From Basidiobolus meristosporus CBS 931.73 (Eukaryota > Basidiobolomycota > Basidiobolomycetes > Basidiobolales > Basidiobolaceae), in assembly GCA_002104905.1 (NCBI GenBank), contig MCFE01000100.1:1-64000 (forward strand): a stretch of 64,000 bases of DNA. Reading direction: 5' to 3'. Position numbers and translations under genes: made by a program. A model generated the notes under the pieces. It ran no database searches, had not been told where the DNA came from, and was given only the letters and a program-made list of their open reading frames with translations. Shown here in pieces: positions 12,071 to 24,885 of this stretch. Position 1 is the stretch's first letter. Each line of letters starts with the position of its first letter.

Positions 12071-13200
12071 CTAGATCAATGATACTTTTGTTCTTGCGAG
12101 TCCACCACGGAAGTTCTTGATAGGCTGGGGTGTTCTCTGCAACCTTCTGAATGCCTCGTGGATGTGTTGAGGCTGCAGCGGTGTTTGTTCCGATGGAGGC
12201 GGCGAAAACAAAAAGCCCTCTGGTTCTCGTGGGTGATTTTCCTTTTTCCCGTCCATCTTATCTTTCAAATCATTGTCATGTTTGATGTACAGGGCCGTTT
12301 CCGTCAATGTGTTGACCATTTCAAATGTTAAAAACCCAAGGATATCGATGATGTCATCGTTGGGCTTGATGTCAATATATGCCGCCATATTGGCCCATTC
12401 ACGGAATCTTTTAGCCTTACGATATGTGAATGATGCCTGTCGACATTCAGAGTAGTGCACGTATTCATCTCTAGTCATGGCGCGCGTGATTTCATCCGCA
12501 TCCTATTGTTTATATATGTAATATTATAAATTAGTTTGATATTGCTTCCTAGGCTTTCATGCAAAAGACACTTGCCTTGAGGCGTTGCAATGTGTCAGCA
12601 TAGGCCTCTCGTTCATCTTCGTCATTTTCGTCGTCGTCGTCGTTCAAGGCGTCGAGGAAGGAGCTAGCAAGCTCCCAGCTCAACTTCACGTTCATTCGTT
12701 TCGCCTTTGGTTTATCTGCTGAATCTCCAGCGTTTGGATCCTCCAGCATTTCTTCGGCGGCATCGTTACCTCCGGAATCCTTGACATTCTTACGGATGTC
12801 TTTCCAGCTCAAATAGGTTCGCAATCTATTTACTTTGGCTCTGTCTCGTCTAATGAGAAAGATCAAATCCTCTGCATTCATATTTTTTGATCCTCGTTTC
12901 TGCGCTTGGGCAGCAGCTAAAATGATCTTGACTGGTGTGAGGATAGATAGAAGAAAGCGATAAGATAGGATATTTACAATTTCAATCACTTGCGAGCGGA
13001 CAATATCCTCCACTAACATCGTGGTTTCTGGTAAAGGGTCCGCCACCTCACCAAAAACGAACATCATTTGTTGGATTTCGGAAGTGTATTTATACCTCGA
13101 TTGCTGCAAAAAAACAAATGTTTAGAAGGGGCTGCAAAGTTTTCGAGTTTTCCAACATTCTTACTTGCTTTTCCCTTTCTTTACTCTTAGGATCGACCAT
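12071..13200 (-). CDS. SPT3: SAGA subunit Spt3 (histone-fold TBP regulator)
   Basis: Three exons (13165-13200, 12576-13103, 12071-12502) give 331 aa, close to the 337 aa of S. cerevisiae Spt3. The first two exons encode the N-terminal histone fold, with conserved Y-T-S-E-I-Q-Q-M-M-F-V-F-G, followed by E-D-L-I-F-L-I-R-R-D-R-A-K-V-N-R-L. An acidic Asp/Glu run sits in the middle. The last exon holds the C-terminal histone fold, with Y-S-E-C-R-Q-A-S-F-T-Y-R-K. Spt3 presents TBP to promoters within the SAGA coactivator. The second intron (12503-12575) starts with GC rather than GT. A plain GT donor nearby would bring a stop into frame, so the GC donor is the best reading. Confidence 0.94.
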
Positions 13201-14734
13201 TTTGTAGAGCGGATTGTGTTTGGCAGCACCTTGGGCAAATAAGGGGTTTGGCTTGATCGGTTTTCAGAGAATTTACTGCGCCAAATTGATTATATCCCTT
13301 CTCAGTATTTAGGGTTAAGTTGTGCAATCAGAAAGTCCAAGTTTGAGTTATTGTTAAACGGCAGATTTTGTTTTCAATCCAGGAATTAAATCAAGATTGG
13401 AGTGAAATACAAGCGGGGGGCTGATTGGCTTCGAAACCCCAAAAATCCATCAGTATTCAGGGCGAGGATCAATATAAATCATATTCTGAATTCGGGACCA
13501 AAACCACAAGGTGAAGAGAGCATTTATATGATGAGGCTGAAGGAGGCACTGCAGTAAAAGTAAGCGGGTTGCTACACATTGTGTAATGGAGTATTCATGG
13601 ACGAAGCATTACTACGATGGCCGCTCATAATGCATAAGCTAGTATTAACCAGTATTGGGAATACCCGAGGATACGTCAGCTCGAGGTACTTCATTTGTAA
13701 ACGTAAGCAACCATGCTTGATGAAGGCTTAGTATGTATATGCATAGAGCGGATCATGCTACATAATTATTAGCGATATGTGTTGCGACTAACAAACCTCA
13801 TGCTGGTTCTAGCTTACACAACCCATGCCTCTTTTCGTCGACAATTGGAGTATCATGCTCATGCTGATTGGAAGAGAATCGAAGAGATTCATTGGGCAGA
13901 ATGGGATAGTTTCCACATCCACCAGAATAGGACAATTTCCACTGGCAATTTCACCTTATTCATATTGGCAATGCTTTCGTAATGTGCTTCTCCACAAATG
14001 ATACTCGTTCGACTAGCAGTTTGGGGACCATCCAGCGGCCCATACGTGATTGGCCCTTCGATCGAGTTAGTCAGTTAGGGAGTTGAGTGAGATTATTTAC
14101 AGCTCAGGGCCAATGGTGTGTTTCATCTAGGAGTGATCCAACAGGGGTGCTGGGCAATTTGTCCCACAGTGTGAATTATATGGGTTGATTTTTCTTTCAC
14201 ATGAACCTCAGCGTGTCTCCTATCTAAAAGTTTGTCGAGTCTCCAAACGCTTGTACTTCACCAAACCTACTCTTTTTCATACAACCCACACTTAAATCCA
14301 TTAAACTCGTTATACTTTATCTCGAGCGTTTTATAATCAACCATCCATCATATTTCCCTGTCTCTATTTGACTTTTACTGCTGTTCTTGTTTTTATATTG
14401 ACTTACCTTCTCCCTTTGTTAAGCTTGTGAGCAATCCGTTCTGATGTGAGTTCATTCATCTGATTAGATTTCCACTGAGAATTGTTCGTGCGGTCGGCTT
14501 TTTTGCTTCACAATATTCACAACAAGGGTTTCTCAACACTGTATCTGATCGGTTTCTATTTTTCTCATCAACAGCTGCCTTGTACAAAGAATCATCCACA
14601 AGCAGTCTTCGTCAACGAAAGCGTATTCAACCGAAAGCAACTCTCCTTCCATAAGCCTGTCTAGATTATACTACAACTGCGAAAAGCTCGATTTTTCCGC
14701 GTTTTATTATCAACCACCCCACTTATAAAACACG
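13201..14734. other. Intergenic region between divergent SPT3 and DHH1
   Basis: These 1.5 kb hold no gene I can support. The last 500 bp before DHH1 are pyrimidine-rich and contain several GT...AG pairs, so DHH1 may have a long, possibly spliced 5' UTR. TATAAAA at 14723 is too close to the ATG to be its TATA box. Confidence 0.45.
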
Positions 14735-16270
14735 ATGGCCTCTCAAAACAACTTCAACGGTCAATACCCATCGTAAGTAAGCTCCTTTTAGTCCTTCCGC
14801 TAGCATCGTATTCAATGTCATTCTTTTAGCCACGATAATGACAACTGGAAGAAGACCTTGGCGCTTCCGCCAAAAGATAGCCGTCCTCAGACCGAGGTAC
14901 ATAGTAACGTAATCCCCCATTGTAGCCTCCTTTGCTCAACCTGGATAACTAGGATGTAACCGCCACCAAAGGCAACGAATTCGAAGATTATTTTTTGAAA
15001 CGCGAGCTATTAATGGGAATCTTCGAAGCCGGATTTGAACGTCCTTCCCCGATTCAAGAAGAAGCCATCCCGATCGCATTAACCGGAAGAGATGTCCTCG
15101 CTAGAGCAAAAAATGGAACCGGTAAAACCGCCGCCTTCGTCATTCCATCCTTAGAAAAAGTCAACACCAAGCTGTCCAAAATCCAGGCTCTTCTGCTCGT
15201 CCCCACTAGAGAATTGGCTCTTCAAACCTCGCAAGTGTGTAAAACTCTCGGTAAACATATGGGGGTTCAAGTTATGGTCACCACTGGTGGTACCACATTG
15301 AAAGACGATATCATGAGACTTCAAGAAAATGTACACGTGTTGGTCGGTACCCCTGGCCGTATTTTAGATTTGGCCGGCAAGGGAGTTGCTGATTTCAGCG
15401 AATGCCCCACCTTCGTCATGGATGAGGCCGACAAGCTTCTAAGTCCCGAGTTCTCGCCCGTTGTTGAGCAACTTTTAACTTTCTTCCCCAAAGACCGTCA
15501 AATCATGTTGTTCAGTGCTACTTTCCCCATTATCGTCAAGCATTTTAAGGTAACTTTGAACGACCATTGGTTGGTGTCAGAAGAACGGCTGCTCATTTCC
15601 CATTGTTGACTAGGATCGTCACATGACCAAGCCTTACGAGATCAATCTTATGGACGAACTAACCCTTCGTGGTGTTACCCAGTATTATGCTTTTGTGGAG
15701 GAGCGTCAGAAAGTCCATTGTTTAAATACTCTCTTTTCCAAACTCCAGATCAACCAATCCATCATTTTCTGTAATTCTACCAACCGTGTCGAGTTGCTTG
15801 CCAAAAAGATCACGCAGCTTGGCTACTCCTGTTTCTACAGCCATGCTAAAATGCTGCAAAGCCATCGTAATAGAGTGTTCCACGATTTCCGTAACGGCGT
15901 GTGTCGTAATCTAGTCTGCTCCGATCTGCTGACCCGTGGTATTGATATCCAGGCAGTGAATGTTGTCATCAACTTCGACTTCCCCAAGAACGCCGAGACC
16001 TATCTTCATCGTATTGGACGTAGTGGCAGATTTGGTCATCTTGGTTTGGCTATCAATCTAATCACCTATGAAGATCGTTTCAATCTGTATAAGATTGAAC
16101 AGGAGCTCGGCACCGAAATCCAACCCATCCCTCCTGTCATCGACAAACGTTTGTATGTTGCACCCAGTGCTTTAGAGGATGCTTCTGAAGCTCAGCAACA
16201 GCAGCAGCAGCAGCAGCAGAGCGCTAACAAGCAACCTCAGCAAGCCCCTCCCGTTCAGCCTCAATTTTAT

Positions 16271-16303
<33 letters not shown>

Positions 16304-16543
16304 TTCCAGCGTCAACAACTCCCTCCTCATGCGTATCAGCAACATCCCCCGCAATATCCTCAATTCCAGCAGCAACCTCCACCAATGTCGCAACAGCCCT
16401 ATGCACCTCAACCCCCAGCCCAGTTCCAGGGACAGCAGGGCAGAATGAACAACATGGGGTATTCTCAGCAAAACCAACAGCCCCCACACGATGGCAGATC
16501 AGGACAAGGAATGAACGGTGGTGGTCTGAGAGCCTTCTCTTAA
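14735..16543 (+). CDS. DHH1: DEAD-box RNA helicase Dhh1/DDX6
   Basis: Four exons (14735-14772, 14830-14896, 14953-15549, 15614-16543) give 543 aa. The helicase promotes mRNA decapping and translational repression in P-bodies. Motifs run in order: Q motif (F-E-R-P-S-P-I-Q), Walker A variant [27 protein letters not shown], and motif [12 protein letters not shown]. The Dhh1-specific [16 protein letters not shown] precedes the Q motif. The C-terminal 110 residues are a low-complexity tail rich in Gln and Pro with CAG/CAA runs at 16190-16310. Such tails drive condensate formation in yeast Dhh1. The gene converges on the phosphatase array. Confidence 0.96.
16190..16310 (+). repeat. CAG/CAA polyglutamine microsatellite
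   Basis: Two runs of mixed CAG and CAA codons (about 16194-16220 and 16270-16303) encode Gln stretches of roughly nine or more residues each within the Dhh1 tail. Mixed codons limit slippage compared with pure CAG. Confidence 0.85.
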
Positions 16544-17094
16544 GTCATGTGATTTTGAGCGGTTGCTGAATTCCTCATCAATTTCTTCCTTGTTCGATAT
16601 ATATTCTTTCAGTTTCTTCCCCTTTTCCCTTTCATTTGTACCTGTTCTCCGATCGTGTAAAACTCGTTTTAATTTTTCGGGGAACCTTTTGATTTTCCTT
16701 GGCCAGTTTCTTCAATCTATCAACAGCGTAACCATAACAGTTGGCTCTTGATTTGGGATTCATCGCTCGTTCGTCCACCTTTCGCTACCCCTAACCTTGA
16801 TTCACCTTCATCCTTACTGTCGCCCTGCCACCTTTCCTCTTGTTAGCGCTCCACTCTTTTGAAGCCACCAGCTCCGTAGTCGCTTCAATCCAAACACTAA
16901 TATTGGATACTAAATCGATATTGGTCTCCGATTCAACTCTAAATGATCCTTCCCTGAGAATAAACCATTTGGATTAGAGTCAAATTATGGGAACTTCACA
17001 TCCGTTACCGTTTATTGGTCGGAATGATCCAAGGTTTATTTGTTCAAAAATGGGTGGTTTAATCTAGACTATCAAATAGTGACATGATCGTGCT
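16544..17094. other. Convergent 3' intergenic region
   Basis: This is the 3' flank shared by DHH1 and alkaline phosphatase copy 1, which run towards each other. It is pyrimidine-rich on the plus strand just after DHH1. An imperfect inverted repeat around TCAACTCTAA (about 16931) and TTAGAGTCAA (about 16974) could form a weak hairpin. No gene is seen. Confidence 0.4.
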
Positions 17095-19194
17095 CTAATC
17101 GTCGTTACCAAGACCGAGGACCTGAGCAAAGTTGAAGAAGATCTCGGTGTTGTCCATCACGCGACCGAAAAGATGAGCTCCTGGTCCACTCGCAAACACT
17201 GGTACGTCTTGTAGCGAGTGAACTCCTTGTGATTCACTAACGGGCAAGTTGCCAGTACGGTGAAGTGCGCCTTCCGCCTCATCGGGGTTGGCAATGTAGC
17301 TATCGTAGGCTGGCTTGTGTGAGTGAGTGCCCTTGTCAAGGATGGCTGGGTTCTTGACCCTGGTGGTGTTCAGCTGGAACGTCTCGTGATAGTTGGGGAA
17401 GTTGACAGTGCCAGCAGCCAGGGTGACTCGAGGGGTCCAGTTGTCAGGGAAGCCATCGCCATCCTCATCCTTGTACCCGGGCCAACCAGCAGTCTCGTAG
17501 ATTCCAATCGCCCCACGCTTCTCGATCTGAGTGCCAGACTCGTCATTGTCAGGGGCGGCATTGAAGAACTCGGTGTCAACTGTGCCATACACATCGAATC
17601 CATGTCCGTGATCAGCAGTGACCACGACAAGGGTGTCAGGGTCGTTCTTCTTGACCCACTCGAGGGCTGCCTTCACTGCATTGTCGAGTTCCAGGAGATC
17701 GGCAAGACCACGATGGAAGTCCAATGGGTGCATCATCTTGTCGATGCTGGCTGCCTCGATCATGGCGAAGAACCCGCCATTGCCACCTCGCTTCTTCAAG
17801 GTGTTCAGTGCGGTGATGGTCATATCGACCAAGTTGGGCTGGTCAAGAGCGTCACTTCCATCGCCAAGAGGCGAGCTCTTCTTGCCCTTGAGGTTGTCCT
17901 TGTAGACATTACGATCAAGCCACACATCCATGTTGCCCTTGTGGAAGATGCCCAACAACGGATCTTTGTTGTTGTGCTTCAGGAGATCGGTCTTGCTGTG
18001 GACCACGTTGTAGCCGCCTTCCTTGCGGAAGATGTCGTAGTAGTTGGCCTTGTTGAGTGACTTTCCTGGAAGGAAGTACGAGCCACCACCACCAAGCAGG
18101 ACATCAGGACGCACAGGGACCGAGAAGTTCTTCACTCCGTGGATGAAGAAGTCGGTGATCTCAGCCTTGGTTCCTCTGCGACGAGTGTGGCTGACCACGG
18201 CTGCCGGGGTGGCATCCTGCACCTCAGCAGTGGTCACGACACCGATGGCTGCCGGTCCTCCTTGCTTCTTCTCTCTGCGACGCAACAACTCGGCCAAGAG
18301 CTCTTGCTTGGGATCATCGAATGGATCATCCGAGGTATCGGCATACACCCCGAGGCCATTCACCGACGACTTGTGACCAGTGTTGTATGCTGAGGCACTG
18401 TTGGCAGAGTCGGTGATCAAGGCATCCAATCCACATGGAATGACGTGGCCCATCTCCTCCATTCTGTCCATCTGCATCCACTTCTGGTACTTTCCGTTGA
18501 CATTCTTGCGTGAGATCACTCTGGCCGCACTGATCATGGGGGTGGTCATACCATCACCAATGAAGAATATCGCATTCTTGGCAATGCGCTTCTTGAACTG
18601 GCTCTTGCGGACCTTCCACAGTGCTTCCGTCTTCTCCCCGTTGTTATACTTGACGGTGACCTTGAAGTCGCCAGAGTGACGGAAGGAAGCTCTACGCCAT
18701 ACTTTAGATACTACATTAACCGGAATGGATGCCTGCTTGTCACCAGTTTGTCCTTTCCAAAAGTGATTGGCATCAGGGAAGTATGTGAAGTTCCATGACT
18801 CCAATGGGGCAGGCTCCAAGCGGAGGTACTGAACCAGAGGGACAGGCTTGGATTCGCTTACAATCTTCCCATCATCATTCAGACGAACTTTGGCAATGGA
18901 GACCTCGAACTCGGGGTTTGGTTTACCCGCAGTTTTACCTGGGCCGGAGGCCTCATCGTGAATCTCAACTCTGACGTCAAACTTGGCGCCTAGGAGCATC
19001 TCTGCGCTAGAGTGACAATAGCGTTTAGTTAATTATGAATGCATGACTAGTCATGTAGAAAGAGTATACCTTGTAGGGGGGAAAATACAAGCCTTATCAG
19101 GACATCCAGGGTGTCTGGTAAACTGATCCGATTGGACCTGATTCAAAAGAGCGCTGAGAGTGGCCAAGAGGAGAAGGGATTTCGAGTTGAGCAT
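17095..19194 (-). CDS. Secreted alkaline phosphatase, array copy 1
   Basis: Two exons (19070-19194, 17095-19006) give 678 aa of the PF00245 alkaline phosphatase family. Exon 1 encodes a signal peptide (M-L-N-S-K-S-L-L-L-L) and the start of the mature protein with two cysteines in C-P-D-K-A-C. Exon 2 has F-I-G-D-G, with the first metal-binding Asp, and the nucleophile serine in T-D-S-A-N-S-A. Metal ligands follow in M-I-E-A-A-S-I-D-K-M-M-H and T-A-D-H-G-H-G, then the late His in G-V-H-S. The enzyme releases phosphate from organic esters outside the cell. Its N-terminal 120 residues differ from the other copies while the catalytic part is nearly identical. It is the most distal copy of the row and ends in D-D. 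Confidence 0.94.
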
Positions 19195-19764
19195 TGTTTC
19201 CAAGAAGTACAAGTGTGAAGATCTGGAGGACTCGCGGAACTTACTTATATCTAACTTCGAAATCTCACTATACCAATCATATGAACCATTTGCGACACGC
19301 CGTCAAGATATCAAAAGTCTGTAGCCACAAATACCTTATTTTCCAAGGGAACAGGAGCAAAGTGGCCAGCAGCCGTAGAGTCAGTTGCCACCCGGTGCAA
19401 CACGAATTCTTTATATTGATGCAAGAAGCAAATGAGATGGCTGCTTTGGCACATGCTCCAAATGAGAGTATCGGATCAATTGTAGCATAAACATGAGATC
19501 TTCGACCATCTGAGTGGTTTCGAATTCAATTCGATTGGAATCTCCAGATCAATCATCTTGTATTCACCCTAAAATTGTCCGCGGCAAATCTACTCGCGTT
19601 AGATAGCATGTGCCCACCACGTTGATGGATTATTGGTACTAGTCAATTGCTTCACTAGGTGATGGGATTTCTCAGGGGATGGATGAAATTTATTTAACAA
19701 AAAAGTAACAGCTTGACTTATTCAGCCTGTTCGGCCTCAAGGACTCGGGTGCTTCAAATGCGAT
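19195..19764. other. Spacer between phosphatase copies 1 and 2
   Basis: It contains the promoter of copy 1 and the 3' flank of copy 2. A minus-strand TATA-like ATATAAG lies near 19245 and a CACGTT element at 19618-19623. No ORF is credible. Confidence 0.5.
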
Positions 19765-21877
19765 CTAACTGTCTTGCCCAAGTCCGAGAACTTCGGCAAA
19801 GTTGAAGAAGATCTCGGTGTTGTCCATCACGCGACCGAAAAGATGAGCTCCTGGCCCACTGGCAAATACTGGCACATCTTGTAGCGAGTGAACTCCTTGT
19901 GACTGAGTAACTGGTAAGTTACCAGTACGGTGAAGTGCGCCTTCCGCCTCATCGGGGTTGGCAATGTAGCTATCGTAGGCTGGCTTGTGTGAGTGAGTGC
20001 CCTTGTCAAGAATGGCTGGGTTCTTGACCCTGGTGGTGTTCAGCTGGAACGTCTCGTGATAGTTGGGGAAGTTGACAGTGCCAGCAGCCAGGGTGACTCG
20101 AGGGGTCCAGTTGTCAGGGAAGCCATCGCCATCCTCATCCTTGTACCCGGGCCAACCAGCAGTCTCGTAGATTCCAATGGCCCCACGCTTCTCGATCTGA
20201 GTGCCAGACTCGTCATTGTCAGGGGCGGCATTGAAGAACTCGGTGTCAACTGTGCCATACACATCGAATCCATGCCCATGATCGGCAGTGACCACGACAA
20301 GGGTGTCAGGGTCGTTCTTCTTGACCCACTCGAGGGCTGCCTTCACTGCATTGTCGAGTTCCAGGAGATCGGCAAGACCACGATGGAAGTCCAGTGGGTG
20401 CATCATCTTGTCGATGCTGGCTGCCTCGATCATGGCGAAGAACCCACCATTGCCACCTCGCTTCTTCAAGGTGTTCAGTGCGGTGATGGTCATATCGACC
20501 AAGTTGGGCTGGTCAAGAGCGTCACTTCCATCGCCAAGAGGCGAGCTCTTTTTGCCCTTGAGGTTGTCCTTGTAGACATTACGATCAAGCCACACATCCA
20601 TGTTGCCCTTGTGGAAGATGCCCAACAACGGATCTTTGTTGTTGTGCTTCAGGAGGTCGGTCTTGCTGTGGACCACGTTGTAGCCGCCTTCCTTGCGGAA
20701 GATGTCATAGTAGTTGGCCTTGTTGAGTGACTTTCCTGGAAGGAAGTACGAGCCGCCACCACCAAGCAGGACATCAGGACGCACAGGGACCGAGAAGTTC
20801 TTCACTCCGTGGATGAAGAAGTCGGTGATCTCAGCCTTAGTATCTCGAATACGAGTATGACTGACTACTGCAGCTGGTGTAGCATCCTGTACCTCAGCAG
20901 TGGTCACGACACCGATGGCTGCCGGTCCCCCTTGCTTCTTCTCTCTGCGACGCAACAACTCGGCCAAAAGCTCTTGCTTGGGATCATCAAAGAAATCAGG
21001 AGATGAATCGCCATATACACCAAGTCCACTGACAGATGACTTGTGACCAGTGTTGTATGCTGAGGCACTGTTGGCAGAGTCGGTGATCAAGGCATCCAAT
21101 CCACATGGAATGACGTGGCCCATCTCCTCCATTCTGTCCATCTGCATCCACTTCTGGTACTTTCCGTTGACATTCTTGCGAGAGATCACTCTGGCCGCAC
21201 TGATCATGGGGGTGGTCATACCATCACCAATGAAGAAGATTACGTTCTTTGCGATGCGCTTCTTGAACCGATTCTTGCGGACCTTCCACAGTGCCTCGGT
21301 TTTTTCCCCATTGTTGTAGTTGACGGTGACCTTGAAGTCACCGGAGTGACGGAAGGAAGCTCTACGCCATACTTTGGATACCACATTCACTGGGGTGGCA
21401 GCTGCAGGGTCACCACTCTTACCCTGCCCCTTCCAAAAGTGAGCAGCATCCTGGAAATAGGTAAAATTCCACGACTCAAGGGGTACAGGATCCAATCGGA
21501 GGTAAGTCTCAAGTGGGACTGGCTTGGACTCCCGGACTATTTCGCCATCGTCATTCAGACGAACCTTCGAAATGGTGACTTCAAAATTGGGGTTTGGTGT
21601 GCCAGCGACTCCTCCAGGGGCTGGTGCTTCTTCGTGGACTTCTACCCTGACATCGAACTTAGCTCCTAGGAGCATATCCGCGCTGTAAAACCGACCAGCT
21701 GTGAGAAGATCCCAGTGGCAAAGGAGAAAAAATAGTAAAGGAAAAGTACCTAGTAGGAGGAAAGATACATGCTTTATCTGGGCAACCCGGCAATCTGGTG
21801 AACTGGTCCGATACGGCGGGAGTGCTCAGAAGACTGAGAGCACTAATCAAAGCCAAAGCTTTATAGGCAGCAGACAT
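19765..21877 (-). CDS. Secreted alkaline phosphatase, array copy 2
   Basis: Two exons (21750-21877, 19765-21682) give 681 aa with the same plan as copy 1: signal peptide, F-I-G-D-G, nucleophile T-D-S-A-N-S-A, and the T-A-D-H-G-H metal motif. It has the most private substitutions in the array. These include V for A after R-I-A-K-N, the segment V-S-G-L-G-V-Y-G-D-S-S, R-I-R-D-T in place of R-R-R-G-T, and a linker K-S-G-D-P-A-A-A-T where copies 3-5 have a longer His/Gly-containing insert. From about residue 340 to the C-terminus it is almost identical to the others. The C-terminus ends in D-S. TATAAATA lies 54 bp upstream on the minus strand. Confidence 0.94.
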
Positions 21878-21930
21878 TACAATATTCACTTCTGTGATGA
21901 GATGTTTGAACATTCACAACCGTCAGGTCC

Positions 21931-21938
21931 TATTTATA
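21931..21938 (-). promoter_or_regulatory. TATA box of phosphatase copy 2
   Basis: The minus strand reads TATAAATA, 54 bp upstream of the ATG at 21877. Confidence 0.55.
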
Positions 21939-22716
21939 TGGAGGATGCATCTCTCCACGGAGCTGTGCATGGCCCTACTTGGTATGGTGTGAGGCTTCAA
22001 CGAATCTTTTTTGGTTAGATCACCAAAATATACTTTCGATATGGCCATTTTTTGAACTTGGTGCGTTATATTGAAACCTTAATCAACCGCCAATCGCAGA
22101 AGCTGGTGGGACGAGAATGAAGGATACTGTTTTGAACCACCGATAGCCGTAGCAGCATGTAAATCGTACAGACAAATGATAGGCTCAAATCTCACCACAA
22201 AATTTTGGGAGTTACATCTACCAACTTGGAAGTAAGGTAGAGTATTTCTATTGTAGGGTTTGGAAGTATCACCCGTGAGGTCGAATGTTATCGCAAAGAA
22301 CGTTCGGTGGACGTTGAAGAGTAATGGGCCATCACAATGATCATACGGGACCCTGAATCAACGCCATTGTTGTTTGGGTAGACATCCGTCATGGTCAGAT
22401 TTTGCCTGTGTGACCGAGAGAACATTTCGAAGTTCTTTGAAAATCGGGTGGGAAATTGATCCCAGCACAATAGTTGGATTTCATGTGCTATCGTGAAGAT
22501 CAACCGGCACGTTGGGTACCTAAAATTTTTCTCAAGTTACCGATCACAAAGCCAATCATCTACAAATGGTCCAATGTCTCAGTAACATGGCATCCTCGCC
22601 AATGGATTATTTATTAGCTCTGTATAATTCATGAAATCAAGTATATAGATTCCTCTAGACTGTTTTCCTGCTCTGACTTCCCTCAATTACTCAATATTAT
22701 AAACCGGTTCACTTAG
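21939..22716. other. Spacer between phosphatase copies 2 and 3
   Basis: Upstream region of copy 2 and 3' flank of copy 3. CACGTT is present at 22508-22513. No gene or RNA is recognisable, and the sequence is unrelated to the other spacers. Confidence 0.45.
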
Positions 22717-24885
22717 TTACTGATCTTGTCCAAGGCCAAGGGCTTCTGCAAAGTTGAAGAAGATCTCGGTGTTGTCCATCACGCGACCGAAAAGATGGGC
22801 TCCTGGTCCACTCGCAAACACTGGTACGTCTTGTAGCGAGTGAACTCCTTGTGATTCACTAACGGGCAAGTTGCCAGTACGGTGAAGTGCGCCTTCCGCC
22901 TCATCGGGGTTGGCAATGTAGCTATCATAGGCTGGCTTGTGTGAGTGAGTACCCTTGTCAAGGATGGCTGGGTTCTTGACCCTGGTGGTGTTCAGCTGGA
23001 ACGTCTCGTGATAGTTGGGGAAGTTGACAGTGCCAGCAGCCAGGGTGACTCGAGGGGTCCAGTTGTCAGGGAAGCCGTCACCATCCTCATCCTTGTACCC
23101 AGGCCAACCAGCAGTCTCGTAGATCCCAATGGCCCCACGCTTCTCGATCTGAGTGCCAGACTCGTCATTGTCAGGGGCGGCATTGAAGAACTCGGTGTCA
23201 ACTGTGCCATACACATCGAATCCATGTCCGTGATCAGCAGTGACCACGACAAGGGTGTCAGGGTCGTTCTTCTTGACCCACTCGAGGGCTGCCTTCACTG
23301 CATTGTCGAGTTCCAGGAGATCAGCAAGACCACGATGGAAGTCCAATGGGTGCATCATCTTGTCGATGCTGGCTGCCTCGATCATGGCGAAGAACCCACC
23401 ATTGCCACCTCGTTTCTTCAAGGTGTTCAGTGCGGTGATGGTCATATCGACCAAGTTGGGCTGGTCAAGAGCGTCACTTCCATCGCCAAGAGGCGAGCTC
23501 TTCTTGCCCTTGAGGTTGTCCTTGTAGACATTACGATCAAGCCACACATCCATGTTGCCCTTGTGGAAGATGCCCAACAACGGATCTTTGTTGTTGTGCT
23601 TCAGGAGGTCGGTCTTGCTGTGGACCACGTTGTAGCCGCCTTCCTTGCGGAAGATGTCATAGTAGTTGGTCTTGTTGAGTGACTTTCCTGGAAGGAAGTA
23701 CGAGCCACCACCACCAAGCAGGACATCAGGACGCACAGGGACCGAGAAGTTCTTCACTCCGTGGATGAAGAAGTCGGTGATCTCAGCCTTGGTTCCTCTG
23801 CGACGAGTGTGGCTGACCACGGCTGCCGGGGTGGCATCCTGCACCTCAGCAGTGGTCACGACACCGATGGCTGCCGGTCCTCCTTGCTTCTTCTCTCTGC
23901 GACGCAACAACTCGGCCAAGAGCTCTTGCTTGGGATCATCGAATGGATCATCCGAGGTATCGGCATACACCCCGAGGCCATTCACCGACGACTTGTGACC
24001 AGTGTTGTATGCTGAGGCACTGTTGGCAGAGTCGGTGATCAAGGCATCCAATCCACATGGAATGACGTGGCCCATCTCCTCCATTCTGTCCATCTGCATC
24101 CACTTCTGGTACTTTCCGTTGACATTCTTGCGGGAGATCACTCTGGCCGCACTGATCATGGGGGTGGTCATACCATCACCAATGAAGAATATCGCATTCT
24201 TGGCAATGCGCTTCTTGAACTGGCTCTTGCGGACCTTCCACAGTGCCTCCGTCTTCTCCCCGTTGTTATACTTGACGGTGACCTTGAAGTCGCCAGAGTG
24301 ACGGAAGGAAGCTCTGCGCCACACCTTGGACACCACATTCACCGGGGTAGAGGCCGAGCTGACCCCTCCGTTGTGAGTGTGGTCCGCGTTCTCCACTGCC
24401 CCTCCTTGGCCCTTCCAGAAGTGTGCGGCATCCTGGAAGTATGTGAAGTTCCACGACTCCAGAGGGGCTGGCTCCAGTCGGAGATACTGCTCTAACGGGA
24501 CTGGCTTGGACTCCTGAATGACCTTGCCATCATCATTCAGATGAACCTTGGCAATGCTGATCTCGAAGTTGGGGTTAGGCTTGCCAGCAACTCCTCCGGG
24601 GGCTTTGGCCTCCTCGTGGATCTCCACTCTGACGTCGAACTTGGCACCCAAGAGCATTTCAGCACTGTATCAGAGTGAGTGGCGGTTAGTGTATCTACTC
24701 CACATACCGGTAGAAACTGGTGTCTTGGCAACCAGTAATGGATTGAATGGTACATACCTTGTAGGGGGAAGGATACAAGCCTTATCGGGACAACCTGGGA
24801 ATCGGGTGAACTGATCGGCAACGACACTAGTGCTCAAGGCACTCAGAGTAGCCAACAAGGCAACCGCTTTCAATCCTGTGAGCAT
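22717..24885 (-). CDS. Secreted alkaline phosphatase, array copy 3
   Basis: Two exons (24758-24885, 22717-24664) give 691 aa. Residues 1-23 are a signal peptide ending in V-V-A before D-Q-F-T-R. The first metal-binding Asp falls near residue 206 and the nucleophile Ser near residue 255. Compared with copies 1 and 2 it has a longer linker with A-D-H-T-H-N-G-G. The first exon, intron and about 240 bp of upstream DNA are nearly identical to copy 4, so the two come from a recent duplication of a unit of about 2.85 kb that includes the promoter. It ends in D-Q followed by TAA. Confidence 0.95.

Noticed and set aside
14721-14730. TATAAAA just before the DHH1 ATG as TATA box
   Set aside because: It is under 15 bp from the start codon, too close for a core promoter.
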